DNA of 64,000 bases, from assembly GCF_000826065.2 (NCBI RefSeq), contig NZ_LN623543.1, positions 784,144-848,143 on the forward strand, given 5' to 3'. Numbering within the stretch: the first letter of the stretch is position 1; the number at the start of each line of letters is the position of its first letter. The translations under genes were made by a program, and so were the position numbers. This DNA is from Tessaracoccus massiliensis. GTDB taxonomy: Bacteria > Actinomycetota > Actinomycetes > Propionibacteriales > Propionibacteriaceae. Below the pieces are notes generated by a model. That model made no database searches, had not been told where the DNA came from, and was given only the letters and a program-made list of their open reading frames with translations. This document shows, piece by piece, positions 27,730-36,675 of the stretch.

Positions 27730-29151
27730 ATGTTCCAAGGCGCAGACGATCTGCTGGCTTATCTCAAGGAAGAGGACGTCGAGACCATCGACGTGCGCTT
27801 CTGTGACCTGCCAGGGGTCATGCAGCATTTCACCGTCCCCGCCAAGGCCTTCGGGCCCGAGGTGTTCGAAGATGGCCTGGGGTTCGATGGTTCGTCCATC
27901 ACCGGCTTCCAGAAGATCCATGAATCCGACATGGCGCTCCTCCCGGATCCCACCACGGCGTATCTCGATCCGTTCCGGAAGTCGAAGACGCTCAACGTCA
28001 ACTTCTTCGTGCACGACCCGCTGGCCAAGGAGCCCTACTCCAGGGATCCGCGCAACATCGCCCGCAAGGCTGAGGCCTTCCTCGCCTCCACCGGGATCGG
28101 CGACACGGCGTTCTTCGCCCCCGAGGCCGAGTTCTACGTCTTCGACGACATCCGCTTCGATTCCAGCGCGAACTCGTCGTACTACCACATCGATTCCGAG
28201 GCGGGCGCCTGGAACACCGGCCGCGTGGAAGAGGGCGGCAACCGCGGCTACAAGGTCAAGCACAAGGGCGGCTACTTCCCCGTCGCGCCCGTGGACCACT
28301 TCGGAGATCTGCGCGACGACATCGTGCGGCACATGGAGAACGCCGGCCTGGAGGTGGAGCGCGCGCACCACGAGGTGGGCACCGCCGGCCAGGCCGAGAT
28401 CAACTGGCGTTTCGATTCGCTGTTGAAGTCAGCAGACGACGTGATGAAGTTCAAGTACCTCGTCAAGAACACCGCCTGGGAGGCCGGCAAGACGGCCACG
28501 TTCATGCCGAAGCCCATCTTCGGCGACAACGGTTCCGGTATGCACGTACACCAGTCCATCTGGAATGAAGGCAAGCCGCTGTTCTACGACGAGAACGGCT
28601 ACGCCGGCCTCTCCGACATGGCGCGTTGGTACATCGGCGGCCTCCTGAAGCACGCCCCGGCGCTGCTGGCTTTCACCAACCCGTCGGTCAACTCCTTCCA
28701 CCGCCTGGTCCCCGGCTTCGAGGCGCCCGTGAACCTGGTCTACTCGCAGCGGAACCGCTCGGCCTGCATCAGGATCCCCATCACGGGATCCAACCCCAAG
28801 GCCAAGCGCATCGAGTTCCGCTGCCCCGACCCGTCGTCGAACCCGTACCTGGCGTTCGCCGCGATGCTGCTGGCCGGGGTCGACGGCATCCAGAGCCGGA
28901 TCGAGCCGCTGGACCCGATCGACAAGGACCTCTACGAGCTGCCGCCCGAGGAGCACGCGCAGGTGCCGACGGTCCCCGCCTCCCTGGGTGCCGTCTTGGA
29001 CGAGCTGGAGCAGGATTCCGAGTTCCTGCTGGCCGGCGACGTGTTCACCTCTGACCTGCTCGAGACATGGATCGACCTCAAGCGCGCCGAGATCCAGGCC
29101 ATCGCGATGCGCCCGCACCCCCACGAGTTCGAGTTGTACTACGCACTCTGA
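27730..29151 (+). CDS. glnA: Glutamine synthetase type I (adenylylatable)
   Basis: A 473-residue dodecameric GSI-beta enzyme: glutamate + NH4+ + ATP to glutamine. The catalytic motifs are present: FDGSSITGF, the EAEFYVFD metal ligands, the ATP/Mn signature [16 protein letters not shown] and NRSACIRIP. The adenylylation site is visible as [11 protein letters not shown] with Tyr402, matching the GlnE encoded nearby. A GlnR-type box lies upstream and a long stem-loop downstream. This is the main ammonium-assimilating synthetase, the equivalent of M. tuberculosis glnA1. Confidence 0.97.
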   Translation: MFQGADDLLAYLKEEDVETIDVRFCDLPGVMQHFTVPAKAFGPEVFEDGLGFDGSSITGFQKIHESDMALLPDPTTAYLDPFRKSKTLNVNFFVHDPLAKEPYSRDPRNIARKAEAFLASTGIGDTAFFAPEAEFYVFDDIRFDSSANSSYYHIDSEAGAWNTGRVEEGGNRGYKVKHKGGYFPVAPVDHFGDLRDDIVRHMENAGLEVERAHHEVGTAGQAEINWRFDSLLKSADDVMKFKYLVKNTAWEAGKTATFMPKPIFGDNGSGMHVHQSIWNEGKPLFYDENGYAGLSDMARWYIGGLLKHAPALLAFTNPSVNSFHRLVPGFEAPVNLVYSQRNRSACIRIPITGSNPKAKRIEFRCPDPSSNPYLAFAAMLLAGVDGIQSRIEPLDPIDKDLYELPPEEHAQVPTVPASLGAVLDELEQDSEFLLAGDVFTSDLLETWIDLKRAEIQAIAMRPHPHEFELYYAL

Positions 29152-29164
29152 GGCGCAACCCAAG

Positions 29165-29208
29165 GCGATGCCGGGGACTACATCGAAGGATGGAGTCCCC
29201 GGCATCGC
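29165..29208 (+). terminator. Stem-loop terminator after glnA
   Basis: A 15-bp perfect stem GCGATGCCGGGGACT/AGTCCCCGGCATCGC has a 14-nt loop and starts 14 nt past the glnA stop. No U-tract. Confidence 0.75.
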
Positions 29209-29228
29209 GCGTCGTGGAATGCACCCCA

Positions 29229-29234
29229 TAGACT
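29229..29234 (+). promoter_or_regulatory. -10 element TAGACT of the MMPL gene
   Basis: TAGACT is followed by 7 nt and the GTG start at 29242, with no Shine-Dalgarno sequence. Confidence 0.55.
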
Positions 29235-29241
29235 CCACGGC

Positions 29242-31365
29242 GTGAGAAATTCCCGAGCTCTTCGCGCCGTCGTCGCCGTTGCCATCGCACTCGTCTGGCT
29301 GGTGGGAGCCGGCATCGGCGGCCCCTACTTCGGGAAGGTCTCAGAGGTGGCAGAGAACGATGCCTCCCAGTTCCTGCCCGCCAGCGCCGAGTCCACCAAG
29401 GTGGACGACCGCTATCTCGATTTCGTCGGCAGCGAGGAGTTGCCGGCGATCGTCATCTTCCACTCTGATGACCAGCTCACCGACGCCCAACTGGAGGAGC
29501 TCGGCGCGCTCGGGGAGAACCTGGCCGACGAGCCCGGCGTCCTCACCGCCTCCCCGCTGGTGCCATCCGAGGATGGGGAGGCGGCCCAGCTGTTCCTGGG
29601 TCTCGACCCGGACCTGCCGCCTGATGATGCGGTCTCCGCCCTGCGTGTCATCCTGGACGCCGAGACCCCTGAAGGCGTCACCCAGTATCTGACGGGGCCG
29701 GCCGGTTTCAGCGCGGACATCGTCGAGGCCTTCGCGGGTATCGACGGGCTCCTGCTCATCGTGGCGCTCGCCGTGGTGCTGGTCATCCTGCTGATCGTCT
29801 ACCGCTCGCTGATCCTGCCCTTCGCCGTCCTGTCCACCAGCGTGTTCGCCCTGTGCGTGGCGCTGTTGGTCAACTGGTGGCTGGCCAAGGCCGAGATCGT
29901 GGTGCTCACCGGCCAGACGCAGGGCATCCTCTTCATCCTGGTGATCGGCGCGGCCACGGACTACTCGCTGCTCTACACCGCCCGGTACGCCGAGGAGTTG
30001 AAGCGGCACGAGTCGAAGGCCACGGCCACCTGGCAGGCGGTCAAGGGTGTCATCGAACCCATCCTCGCCTCCGGCGGCACCGTCATCGCCGGCCTCATGT
30101 GCCTGCTGTTGAGCGATCTGGTCTCCAACCGCTCGCTCGGCCCCGTGGCCTCGATCGGCATCGTGTTCGCGATGCTCTCCGCGCTGACCATGCTGCCCGC
30201 CCTGCTGTATCTCATGGGACGTACCTCGTACTGGCCGCGTCGTCCCCGCTACCTGCCGAACCGCACCGACGACGATCAGCTCAAGGAGGGCATCTACGCC
30301 AAGGCCGCCGCTCTCGTCTCCCGCAAGCCCCGCGTGGTGTGGATGGTCTGCGTGGTCCTGCTCGCCGCTGGTGCCGCCTTCATGCCCACGCTGAAGGCGG
30401 ATGGGGTGCCGCCGAGCGAGTTCGTGCTGGGCCAGTCAGATGCCCGCGACGGGCAGAACCTGCTCGGGGAGCACTTCCCCGGCGGTTCCGGCAGCCCCGC
30501 CCGTGTGCTGCTCGACGAGGCGGACTTCGACGAGATTTCCGAGCTCCTCCTCGCCAAGGAGGGTGTCGACTCCGTCTCCGTGGTCTCCAGCGATTCCCCC
30601 TCGGGCTCCGCGCCCGTCACTGAGGACGGCGTGCAGGCCTTCGGCCCCCCCGGCACCCCTGCGCCCGAGCCCACCGTCGACGACGGCCAGGTCATGCTGT
30701 TGGCCACGCTGGGCGACGCGCCGGACAGCGAACTGGCCATCGAGACCGTGCGCGAACTGCGCTCCGAACTGAACGGCACCGCTGAGATCGGCGGCCAGAC
30801 CGCCGTCGACATCGACACGCGCGACACCTCGTCGCGCGACCGCACGCTCATCATCCCAATCGTGCTGCTCGTGATCCTGGTGATCCTCATATTCCTGCTG
30901 CGCAGCGTCCTCGCCCCCGTCCTGCTGATCCTGACCACCGCACTCAGCTTCGGCACGGCCATGGGCACCGCCGCGATCGTGTTCAACCACATCCTGAACT
31001 TCCCCGGTGCCGATCCGTCGGTGCCGCTGTACGGCTTCGTGTTCCTGGTGGCGCTGGGCATCGACTACAACATCTTCCTGATGACCCGCGTGCGGGAGGA
31101 GTCGATCAAGCACGGCACGAGGAAGGGCATCCTCACGGGCCTGTCCGTCACCGGCGGCGTAATCACCTCGGCCGGACTGGTGCTGGCCGCCACGTTCGCG
31201 GCGCTGGCCGTCATCCCGGTGCTGTTCCTCGCCCAGTTGGCGTTCATCGTGGCCTTCGGCGTGCTGCTCGACACCTTCCTGGTGCGCACGCTGCTGGTGC
31301 CGGCGCTCAGCTACGACATCGGCTCGAAGATCTGGTGGCCCTCCAAGCTGCAGCACAAGGAGTGA
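29242..31365 (+). CDS. MMPL/RND family membrane transporter
   Basis: A 707-residue protein with the duplicated RND layout: helix 1 at the N-terminus, a soluble loop (about 30-160), five helices (about 165-330), helix 7 (about 365-385), a second loop (to about 530) and five more helices. The proton-relay region of helix 4 is recognisable in IGAATDYSLLYTARY, with its counterpart in ALGIDYNIFLMTRV. MmpL relatives export lipids or drugs or aid haem uptake; substrate unknown. It stands alone between glnA and an oxidoreductase, in a segment that separates glnA from glnE. Confidence 0.92.
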   Translation: MRNSRALRAVVAVAIALVWLVGAGIGGPYFGKVSEVAENDASQFLPASAESTKVDDRYLDFVGSEELPAIVIFHSDDQLTDAQLEELGALGENLADEPGVLTASPLVPSEDGEAAQLFLGLDPDLPPDDAVSALRVILDAETPEGVTQYLTGPAGFSADIVEAFAGIDGLLLIVALAVVLVILLIVYRSLILPFAVLSTSVFALCVALLVNWWLAKAEIVVLTGQTQGILFILVIGAATDYSLLYTARYAEELKRHESKATATWQAVKGVIEPILASGGTVIAGLMCLLLSDLVSNRSLGPVASIGIVFAMLSALTMLPALLYLMGRTSYWPRRPRYLPNRTDDDQLKEGIYAKAAALVSRKPRVVWMVCVVLLAAGAAFMPTLKADGVPPSEFVLGQSDARDGQNLLGEHFPGGSGSPARVLLDEADFDEISELLLAKEGVDSVSVVSSDSPSGSAPVTEDGVQAFGPPGTPAPEPTVDDGQVMLLATLGDAPDSELAIETVRELRSELNGTAEIGGQTAVDIDTRDTSSRDRTLIIPIVLLVILVILIFLLRSVLAPVLLILTTALSFGTAMGTAAIVFNHILNFPGADPSVPLYGFVFLVALGIDYNIFLMTRVREESIKHGTRKGILTGLSVTGGVITSAGLVLAATFAALAVIPVLFLAQLAFIVAFGVLLDTFLVRTLLVPALSYDIGSKIWWPSKLQHKE

Positions 31366-31370
31366 GCGCA

Positions 31371-31376
31371 TAGACT
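31371..31376 (+). promoter_or_regulatory. -10 element TAGACT of the AcuI-like gene
   Basis: TAGACT lies 6 nt before the ATG at 31383; the message would be leaderless. Confidence 0.55.
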
Positions 31377-31382
31377 GATCAC

Positions 31383-32354
<972 letters not shown>

Positions 32355-32377
32355 CAACACACTTTATCAGAGTCTTT

Positions 32378-32404
32378 CCTTTTCTAGACTTTTTCCAGAA
32401 AAGG
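32378..32404 (+). promoter_or_regulatory. AT-rich dyad, probable FurA operator of furA-katA
   Basis: CCTTTTCT (32378-32385) and AGAAAAGG (32397-32404) are a perfect 8-bp inverted repeat, extended to 10 matches in 11. It sits 17 nt before the furA ATG in a strikingly AT-rich patch. Such dyads over furA promoters are bound by FurA/CatR-type repressors in actinobacteria. The operator role is inferred. Confidence 0.65.
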
Positions 32405-32421
32405 CTGCTAGGGTGGTGCCC

Positions 32422-32841
32422 ATGCACGACTGGCCCACCACGCTGAAGGATGCCGGCCTGCGCATCACAGCGGGCCGCGTCGCCGTCCTGACCGCGCTCA
32501 CCGAGCAGCCGCACCTCCGGGTCGGCGATGTGACCGACGCCGTGCGCAGCCGCACCGGCAGCGCGTCCGTCCAGGCCGTCTACGACAACCTCGCCACTCT
32601 CCACACCCACGGCCTCATCAGGCGCGTGGAGCCCGCGGGGCAGCCCCCGCGCTACGAACTGGAGACCGGCGACAACCACCACCACCTGATCTGCCGCACC
32701 TGCGGCGACATGCGTGATGTGGAGTGCGCCACCGGCGCCGCCCCCTGTTTGTCCGCAGTGGGTGATCACGGCTTCGTCATCGACGAGGCGGAGGTCATCT
32801 ACTGGGGAACGTGTGCCCACTGCAACGAGAGGAACCAATGA
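32422..32841 (+). CDS. furA: Fur family peroxide/iron regulator (FurA/CatR type)
   Basis: The ATG at 32422 gives a 139-residue protein of normal Fur length; the longer open frame overlaps the upstream gene. The winged-helix DNA-binding domain ([16 protein letters not shown]) is followed by a dimerisation domain with the metal motif [12 protein letters not shown] and a second cysteine pair CAHC at the end. It overlaps katA by ATGA (32838-32841). The pairing with catalase is the classic FurA/CatR arrangement, where oxidation releases the repressor and switches on the operon. Confidence 0.92.
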   Translation: MHDWPTTLKDAGLRITAGRVAVLTALTEQPHLRVGDVTDAVRSRTGSASVQAVYDNLATLHTHGLIRRVEPAGQPPRYELETGDNHHHLICRTCGDMRDVECATGAAPCLSAVGDHGFVIDEAEVIYWGTCAHCNERNQ

Positions 32842-34358
32842 CCGAGTTCACTGAATCGGGCGAGTACCAGCCCACCGGACCGTCCACCCGCCTGAACGGC
32901 GCCCCCGCGGAGTCTGACGCCCATTCCCTGACGGTGGGCAACAACGGGCCCATCGTCCTGCACGACGTGCATCTCGTCGAGCAGCTCGCCCACTTCAACC
33001 GCGAGCGCGTCCCGGAGCGCAGCCCGCACGCCAAGGGCTCGGGCGCGTTCGGCACCTTCAAGGTGACCCAGGACGTCACGAAGTACACCAAGGCCGCCCC
33101 CTTCCAGCCGGGCGCCGAGACCCGGATGCTGGCCCGCTTCTCCACCGTCGCCGGCGAGCAGGGTTCCCCCGACACCTGGCGCGACGTGCGCGGCTTCTCC
33201 GTGCGCTTCTACTCCACCGAGGGCAACCTCGACATCGTGGGCAACAACACCCCTGTGTTCTTCGTGCGCGATCCTCTCAAGTTCCCCAACTTCATCCGTT
33301 CGCAGAAGCGCCTCCCTTCCTCGGGCCTCCGCAACGCCAACATGCAGTGGGACTTCTGGACCAACTCGCCGGAGACGGCCCACCAGGTGACCTACCTCAT
33401 GGGTGACCGCGGCCTGCCCGCCACCTGGCGCCACATGCACGGCTTCTCTTCGCACACCTACATGTGGGTCAACGCCGAGGGCGAGAAGTTCTGGGTGAAG
33501 TACCACTGGCGCACCAACCAGGGCGAGAAGAACCTCACCCAGGAAGAGGCCAACCGCATCGCGGGCGAGAACGCCGACCACCACCGTGAGGACCTGTTCG
33601 ACGCCATCAAGCGCGGCGAGTTCCCGTCCTGGACGCTGCACATGCAGGTCATGCCGTACGACGAGGCGAAGGACTACCGCTTCAACCCGTTCGACCTGAC
33701 GAAGATCTGGTCCCACAAGGACTACCCCCTCATCGAGGTGGGCGTGATGGAACTCAACGAGAACCCCACGCACTTCTTCGCGCAGATCGAGCAGGCCGCC
33801 TTCTCGCCGTCGAACATGATCCCCGGCACCGGCGTGTCCCCCGACAAGATGCTCCTGTCGCGCGTGTTCGCCTACCCGGACGCCCAGCGCGCCCGCATCG
33901 GCGCCAACTTCCACCAGCTGCCGGTCAACCAGCCCATCACGCAGATGAACAACTACGCCGATCAGGGCCACATGCAGTACCTGCACAACGGCCCGGCCCC
34001 GGTGTACACGTTCAACAGCTACGGCCGCGACTACACCGATGCTGAGGTGGTTGACGAGGCCGGCTGGGAGGCCGACGGCTCACTCGTTCGCGCCGCGATC
34101 ACCAAGCACGCCGAGGATGACGACTTCGGCCAGGCGGGCACCCTGGTGCGCGAGGTCTTCGACGACGCTCAGCGCGATCGCTTCGTCGAGACCGTCGCCG
34201 GCGGCCTCGCCCAGTGCGAGCAGCAGGTCCAGGAGCGCGGCTTCTGGTACTGGAAGAGCGTTGACGAGAACATCGGCCAGCGCATCGAGGACAAGGTCCG
34301 CGCAGGCGTGACCGAGAGCGCCGACACCAACCACATCGGCGCCGGCAGCGGTTCCTGA
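32838..34358 (+). CDS. katA: Monofunctional haem catalase (small-subunit clade)
   Basis: The ATG at 32838 has GAGAGGA upstream and overlaps the furA stop. The 506-residue enzyme has the distal-site His64 ([14 protein letters not shown]), the Asn in [12 protein letters not shown] and the proximal haem tyrosine Tyr346 in [10 protein letters not shown]. It degrades H2O2 and is probably induced through FurA. The short Gly/Ser C-terminal tail is not conserved. A long palindromic repeat follows directly and separates it from the convergent importer operon. Confidence 0.96.
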   Translation: MTEFTESGEYQPTGPSTRLNGAPAESDAHSLTVGNNGPIVLHDVHLVEQLAHFNRERVPERSPHAKGSGAFGTFKVTQDVTKYTKAAPFQPGAETRMLARFSTVAGEQGSPDTWRDVRGFSVRFYSTEGNLDIVGNNTPVFFVRDPLKFPNFIRSQKRLPSSGLRNANMQWDFWTNSPETAHQVTYLMGDRGLPATWRHMHGFSSHTYMWVNAEGEKFWVKYHWRTNQGEKNLTQEEANRIAGENADHHREDLFDAIKRGEFPSWTLHMQVMPYDEAKDYRFNPFDLTKIWSHKDYPLIEVGVMELNENPTHFFAQIEQAAFSPSNMIPGTGVSPDKMLLSRVFAYPDAQRARIGANFHQLPVNQPITQMNNYADQGHMQYLHNGPAPVYTFNSYGRDYTDAEVVDEAGWEADGSLVRAAITKHAEDDDFGQAGTLVREVFDDAQRDRFVETVAGGLAQCEQQVQERGFWYWKSVDENIGQRIEDKVRAGVTESADTNHIGAGSGS

Positions 34359-34368
34359 CCAACCCGCT

Positions 34369-34556
34369 CCCTGAGCGTGCCCCGCGACGAAGGCACCGGG
34401 CACGACGCTTGTGCTGAGCCTGTTCAAGCGCGAAGCGCCGGACAGGTCGAAGGAAGGGCCCCCGCAAGCTGACCCAACACCTGATTCCAGATATCAGGTC
34501 CGAGGGAAGCTGCGGGGGCCCTTCGTCGTTCGCAGGATTCGCGGGCTCAGGGGCCA
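34369..34556. repeat. Long palindrome (dispersed repeat, copy B) with a nested hairpin
   Basis: The outer parts match copy A: a left arm starting CCCTGAGCGTGCCCCGCG (34369) and a right arm AGCTGCGGGGGCCCTTCGTC ... CTCAGGGGCCA (34508-34556). The left arm is interrupted at 34408-34453 by a 46-nt segment with its own dyad (CCTGTTC/GGACAGG around GCGC-gaa-GCGC). The centre has ACCTGAT/ATCAGGT. It fills the space between the convergent katA and ribY genes. Confidence 0.8.
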
Positions 34557-34560
34557 GGCG

Positions 34561-35556
34561 TCAAAGGACGGACAGGTACGGGTCCGACGGCGCGGCGTCG
34601 ATGATGCCCGCCCCGGTGAGAAACTCCCCCATCCGGTCGAAGGCCGCGGTGTCGAGGGCGACGGTGACCTCGCCGTCGCGCTGCCACAGCTCAGCGGTGG
34701 CGGCCAGCACCTTCTCCGCTGTGGCGCGTTGCTCGGCCTCGGCCATGGCCGGGACGTGCTCCGCGGTGGCGTCGAGGGCGGCCTGCGGGTCGGCGACGAT
34801 CGCCTCCTGCGCCTCCTGCATGCCCAGCGCCACGGCGCGCAGCACGTCCTGCGGGATCTCCGTGCCGGGCGCGATCAGGCTGGGGCCCACCAGCATCGCT
34901 GTGGCGGGGTCGAAGACGGGGATGGACAGCGACTCGATGTTCTGGTTGTCGAGTTGCACGCCCTCGTTGTTGATGAAGCCCATGGCGAATTCGACCTGCC
35001 TGGCCGCCAGCGCGGAGAGCGTGGTGTAGCCGATGTCGACGAGTTCCACGTCGTTCTCGGTGAGGCCCGCCTGATGGATGGCGCACAGCGCGGCGTAGTA
35101 GCTGGAGCCGAAGTGCCCTGGCACCCCGAGGGTGGCACCCTTCAGCACCTCGAGCCCGGCGTCGGCGGTGTGCCTGGTGGGGTCGCCGCCCATCACGGTG
35201 AGCGGATAGGTCTGGTAGGCCGTGGCGAAGGGACGCAGGTCGTTGCCGCCGGCCTTGGCGACCATCGCCTCGTCGGCGGAGGCGAACACGATGTCCTCCT
35301 GGCCGCCCAGGACCGCACCCCAAAGGTCCTCCTGCTGGCCGTGGTGGCGCAGCGTGAGGTCGAGCCCGTGCTTGGCGAAGATGCCCTCCTTGACGCCGAG
35401 GTAGAAGGCGCTGAACTGTACGTTGGGGATGAAGGTGAGGCCGACGGTGAGCTTGCCGTCGCCCACGGCCTCCGTGCTGGTGTTTCCACAGGCGGCCAGG
35501 CTGGCGGCGGCCCCCGCCGCGAGGGTGCCCAGCAGCACGCTGCGTCGACTGATCAT
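34561..35556 (-). CDS. ribY: ABC importer substrate-binding lipoprotein, probable flavin uptake (RibY/ThiY-like)
   Basis: The ATG at 35556 has AAGGAG upstream. The 331-residue product has a lipoprotein signal with lipobox SLAAC (about residue 22) and an NMT1/THI5-like periplasmic-binding fold, seen in TVGLTFIPNVQFSAFYLGVK. The closest relatives by pattern are ThiY (pyrimidine) and RibY (riboflavin) binders. The gene sits behind an FMN riboswitch and not a thiamine one, which favours riboflavin. It overlaps the permease gene by ATGA. Nitrate/sulfonate-type ligands cannot be excluded. Confidence 0.75.
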   Translation of the reverse strand: MISRRSVLLGTLAAGAAASLAACGNTSTEAVGDGKLTVGLTFIPNVQFSAFYLGVKEGIFAKHGLDLTLRHHGQQEDLWGAVLGGQEDIVFASADEAMVAKAGGNDLRPFATAYQTYPLTVMGGDPTRHTADAGLEVLKGATLGVPGHFGSSYYAALCAIHQAGLTENDVELVDIGYTTLSALAARQVEFAMGFINNEGVQLDNQNIESLSIPVFDPATAMLVGPSLIAPGTEIPQDVLRAVALGMQEAQEAIVADPQAALDATAEHVPAMAEAEQRATAEKVLAATAELWQRDGEVTVALDTAAFDRMGEFLTGAGIIDAAPSDPYLSVL

Positions 35557-36392
35557 GTTGTTTCTCCTTGCAGACGGGCCACTGCCGCTCGCTCCAGCAA
35601 CTGGACGAGGCCGTACAGGGCCATGGCTGAGAGGCTGATCCAGGCCACCACGGCGAACACGCCGGCGGTGTCTGCGGCCTCCCGGGACAACGTGAGCAGG
35701 GTGCCGAGCCCGGCGCCACCCATGACGAGCTCGCCGACGACCGCGCCGGTCATGGCGAGCACCACGCCGCCGCGCACCCCGGCCAGCACTGCCGGGGCCG
35801 CCATGGGCCCTTCGATGTGGACGAGACGCTGCCAGCCGTTGGCGCCGTCGAGGAGGGCGTTTTCCACCACGCGCATGTCGAGGGACCGGAATCCGACGAT
35901 GGTGGTGGTCACCATGGGGAAGAACGCGACGGTCGCGCAGAGCACCGCGATGGGCACCGTCCCGTAGCCGATCCACAGCACCAGCAGGGGCGCGGTGGCC
36001 ACCAGCGGGACGGTCTGCGAGATGGCGACGACGGGCTCCAGCACGGCGGCCAGCAGCCGCGAGTGCGTGATCACGATGCCCAGCGGGATCGCGATCAGGA
36101 GGGCCAGGCCGACGCCGAGCAGGGCTGCGATCAGCGTGGGCGACAGGTAGCGCCACGCGATGCCCAGCTGTGCCTGTGAGGCCATGCGGGCGAGCACGTC
36201 ACCCGGCCCCGGCAGGTACAGCGGTGCGATCAGGCCGCATGCGGTCACCGCCCACCACACGACCACCGCGAGGGCGAGCGCGACGGTGGCAGGGACCCAG
36301 CGGCCAGCGGTGGGCCTGGTGCGGGCGGGGTAGGCGGACCAGAGCCCGAGGCGCGCAAGGCTGCGCGCTCTGCGTCGCTCACCGGTGGTCAT
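35553..36392 (-). CDS. ribX: ABC importer permease, probable flavin uptake (RibX/ThiX-like)
   Basis: The ATG at 36392 is preferred; an in-frame GTG at 36404 sits directly on the AAGGAG. The product is a 279-residue SsuC/ThiX-type permease with six membrane segments and the conserved EAA-like loop NALLDGANGWQRLVHIEGP. It is the first gene after the FMN riboswitch and overlaps the binding-protein gene. No ATPase gene is in the operon, as reported for RibXY systems as I recall, so a shared ATPase from elsewhere would have to drive it. Confidence 0.75.
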   Translation of the reverse strand: MTTGERRRARSLARLGLWSAYPARTRPTAGRWVPATVALALAVVVWWAVTACGLIAPLYLPGPGDVLARMASQAQLGIAWRYLSPTLIAALLGVGLALLIAIPLGIVITHSRLLAAVLEPVVAISQTVPLVATAPLLVLWIGYGTVPIAVLCATVAFFPMVTTTIVGFRSLDMRVVENALLDGANGWQRLVHIEGPMAAPAVLAGVRGGVVLAMTGAVVGELVMGGAGLGTLLTLSREAADTAGVFAVVAWISLSAMALYGLVQLLERAAVARLQGETT

Positions 36393-36510
36393 CTGCCCCG
36401 TCACTCCTTCACCAGGCCCGGGGCACGCGCCATGCGACGCCCGCGGCCCGTTGCACGCTCGCAGAAACCCGCGAGCGCCGTCGGGACGCAGCAGTTGCGC
36501 CGATGGCGAC

Positions 36511-36635
36511 GCGTTCCTCCCATCCAGACTCTGACTGTCGGTCTCGGAGTTTCACCGAGTCAACTCGTCAAGGTTGCCCCTGACAAGGTCGCGGACTATC
36601 ACCGCCGGTTCGGACTTTCACCGACCCCGGAACAC
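36511..36635 (-). ncRNA. FMN riboswitch (RFN element) controlling ribXY
   Basis: Read on the minus strand, helix P1 is GTGTTCC (36635-36629) with GGAACGC (36517-36511). Between them lie the conserved RFN blocks: GGTGAAAGTCC, GAACCGGCGGTGATAGTCC, a stem-loop arm, TCGGTGAAACTCCGAG, and CCGACAGTCAGAGTCTGGAT followed by GGGAGGAAC. The match to the RFN consensus is close to complete. The 120 nt between it and the permease start hold a GCTCGC/GCGAGC hairpin and a second GC-rich hairpin near the start codon, which could form the expression platform. FMN binding should lower expression. Confidence 0.95.
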
Positions 36636-36645
36636 GTTTGACACA

Positions 36646-36651
36646 ACCCTA
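36646..36651 (-). promoter_or_regulatory. -10 element TAGGGT of the riboswitch transcript
   Basis: On the minus strand TAGGGT lies 10 nt before the first base of riboswitch helix P1, so the operon has its own promoter, independent of glnE upstream. Confidence 0.55.
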
Positions 36652-36675
36652 GCACCGGCAGGCGGGGAGGCACGC

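Noticed and set aside
36405-36675. Thiamine (TPP) riboswitch upstream of the ThiXY-like genes
   Set aside because: The CUGAGA and ACCUGAUC blocks of the THI element are absent, while all RFN blocks are present, so the element is the FMN type.
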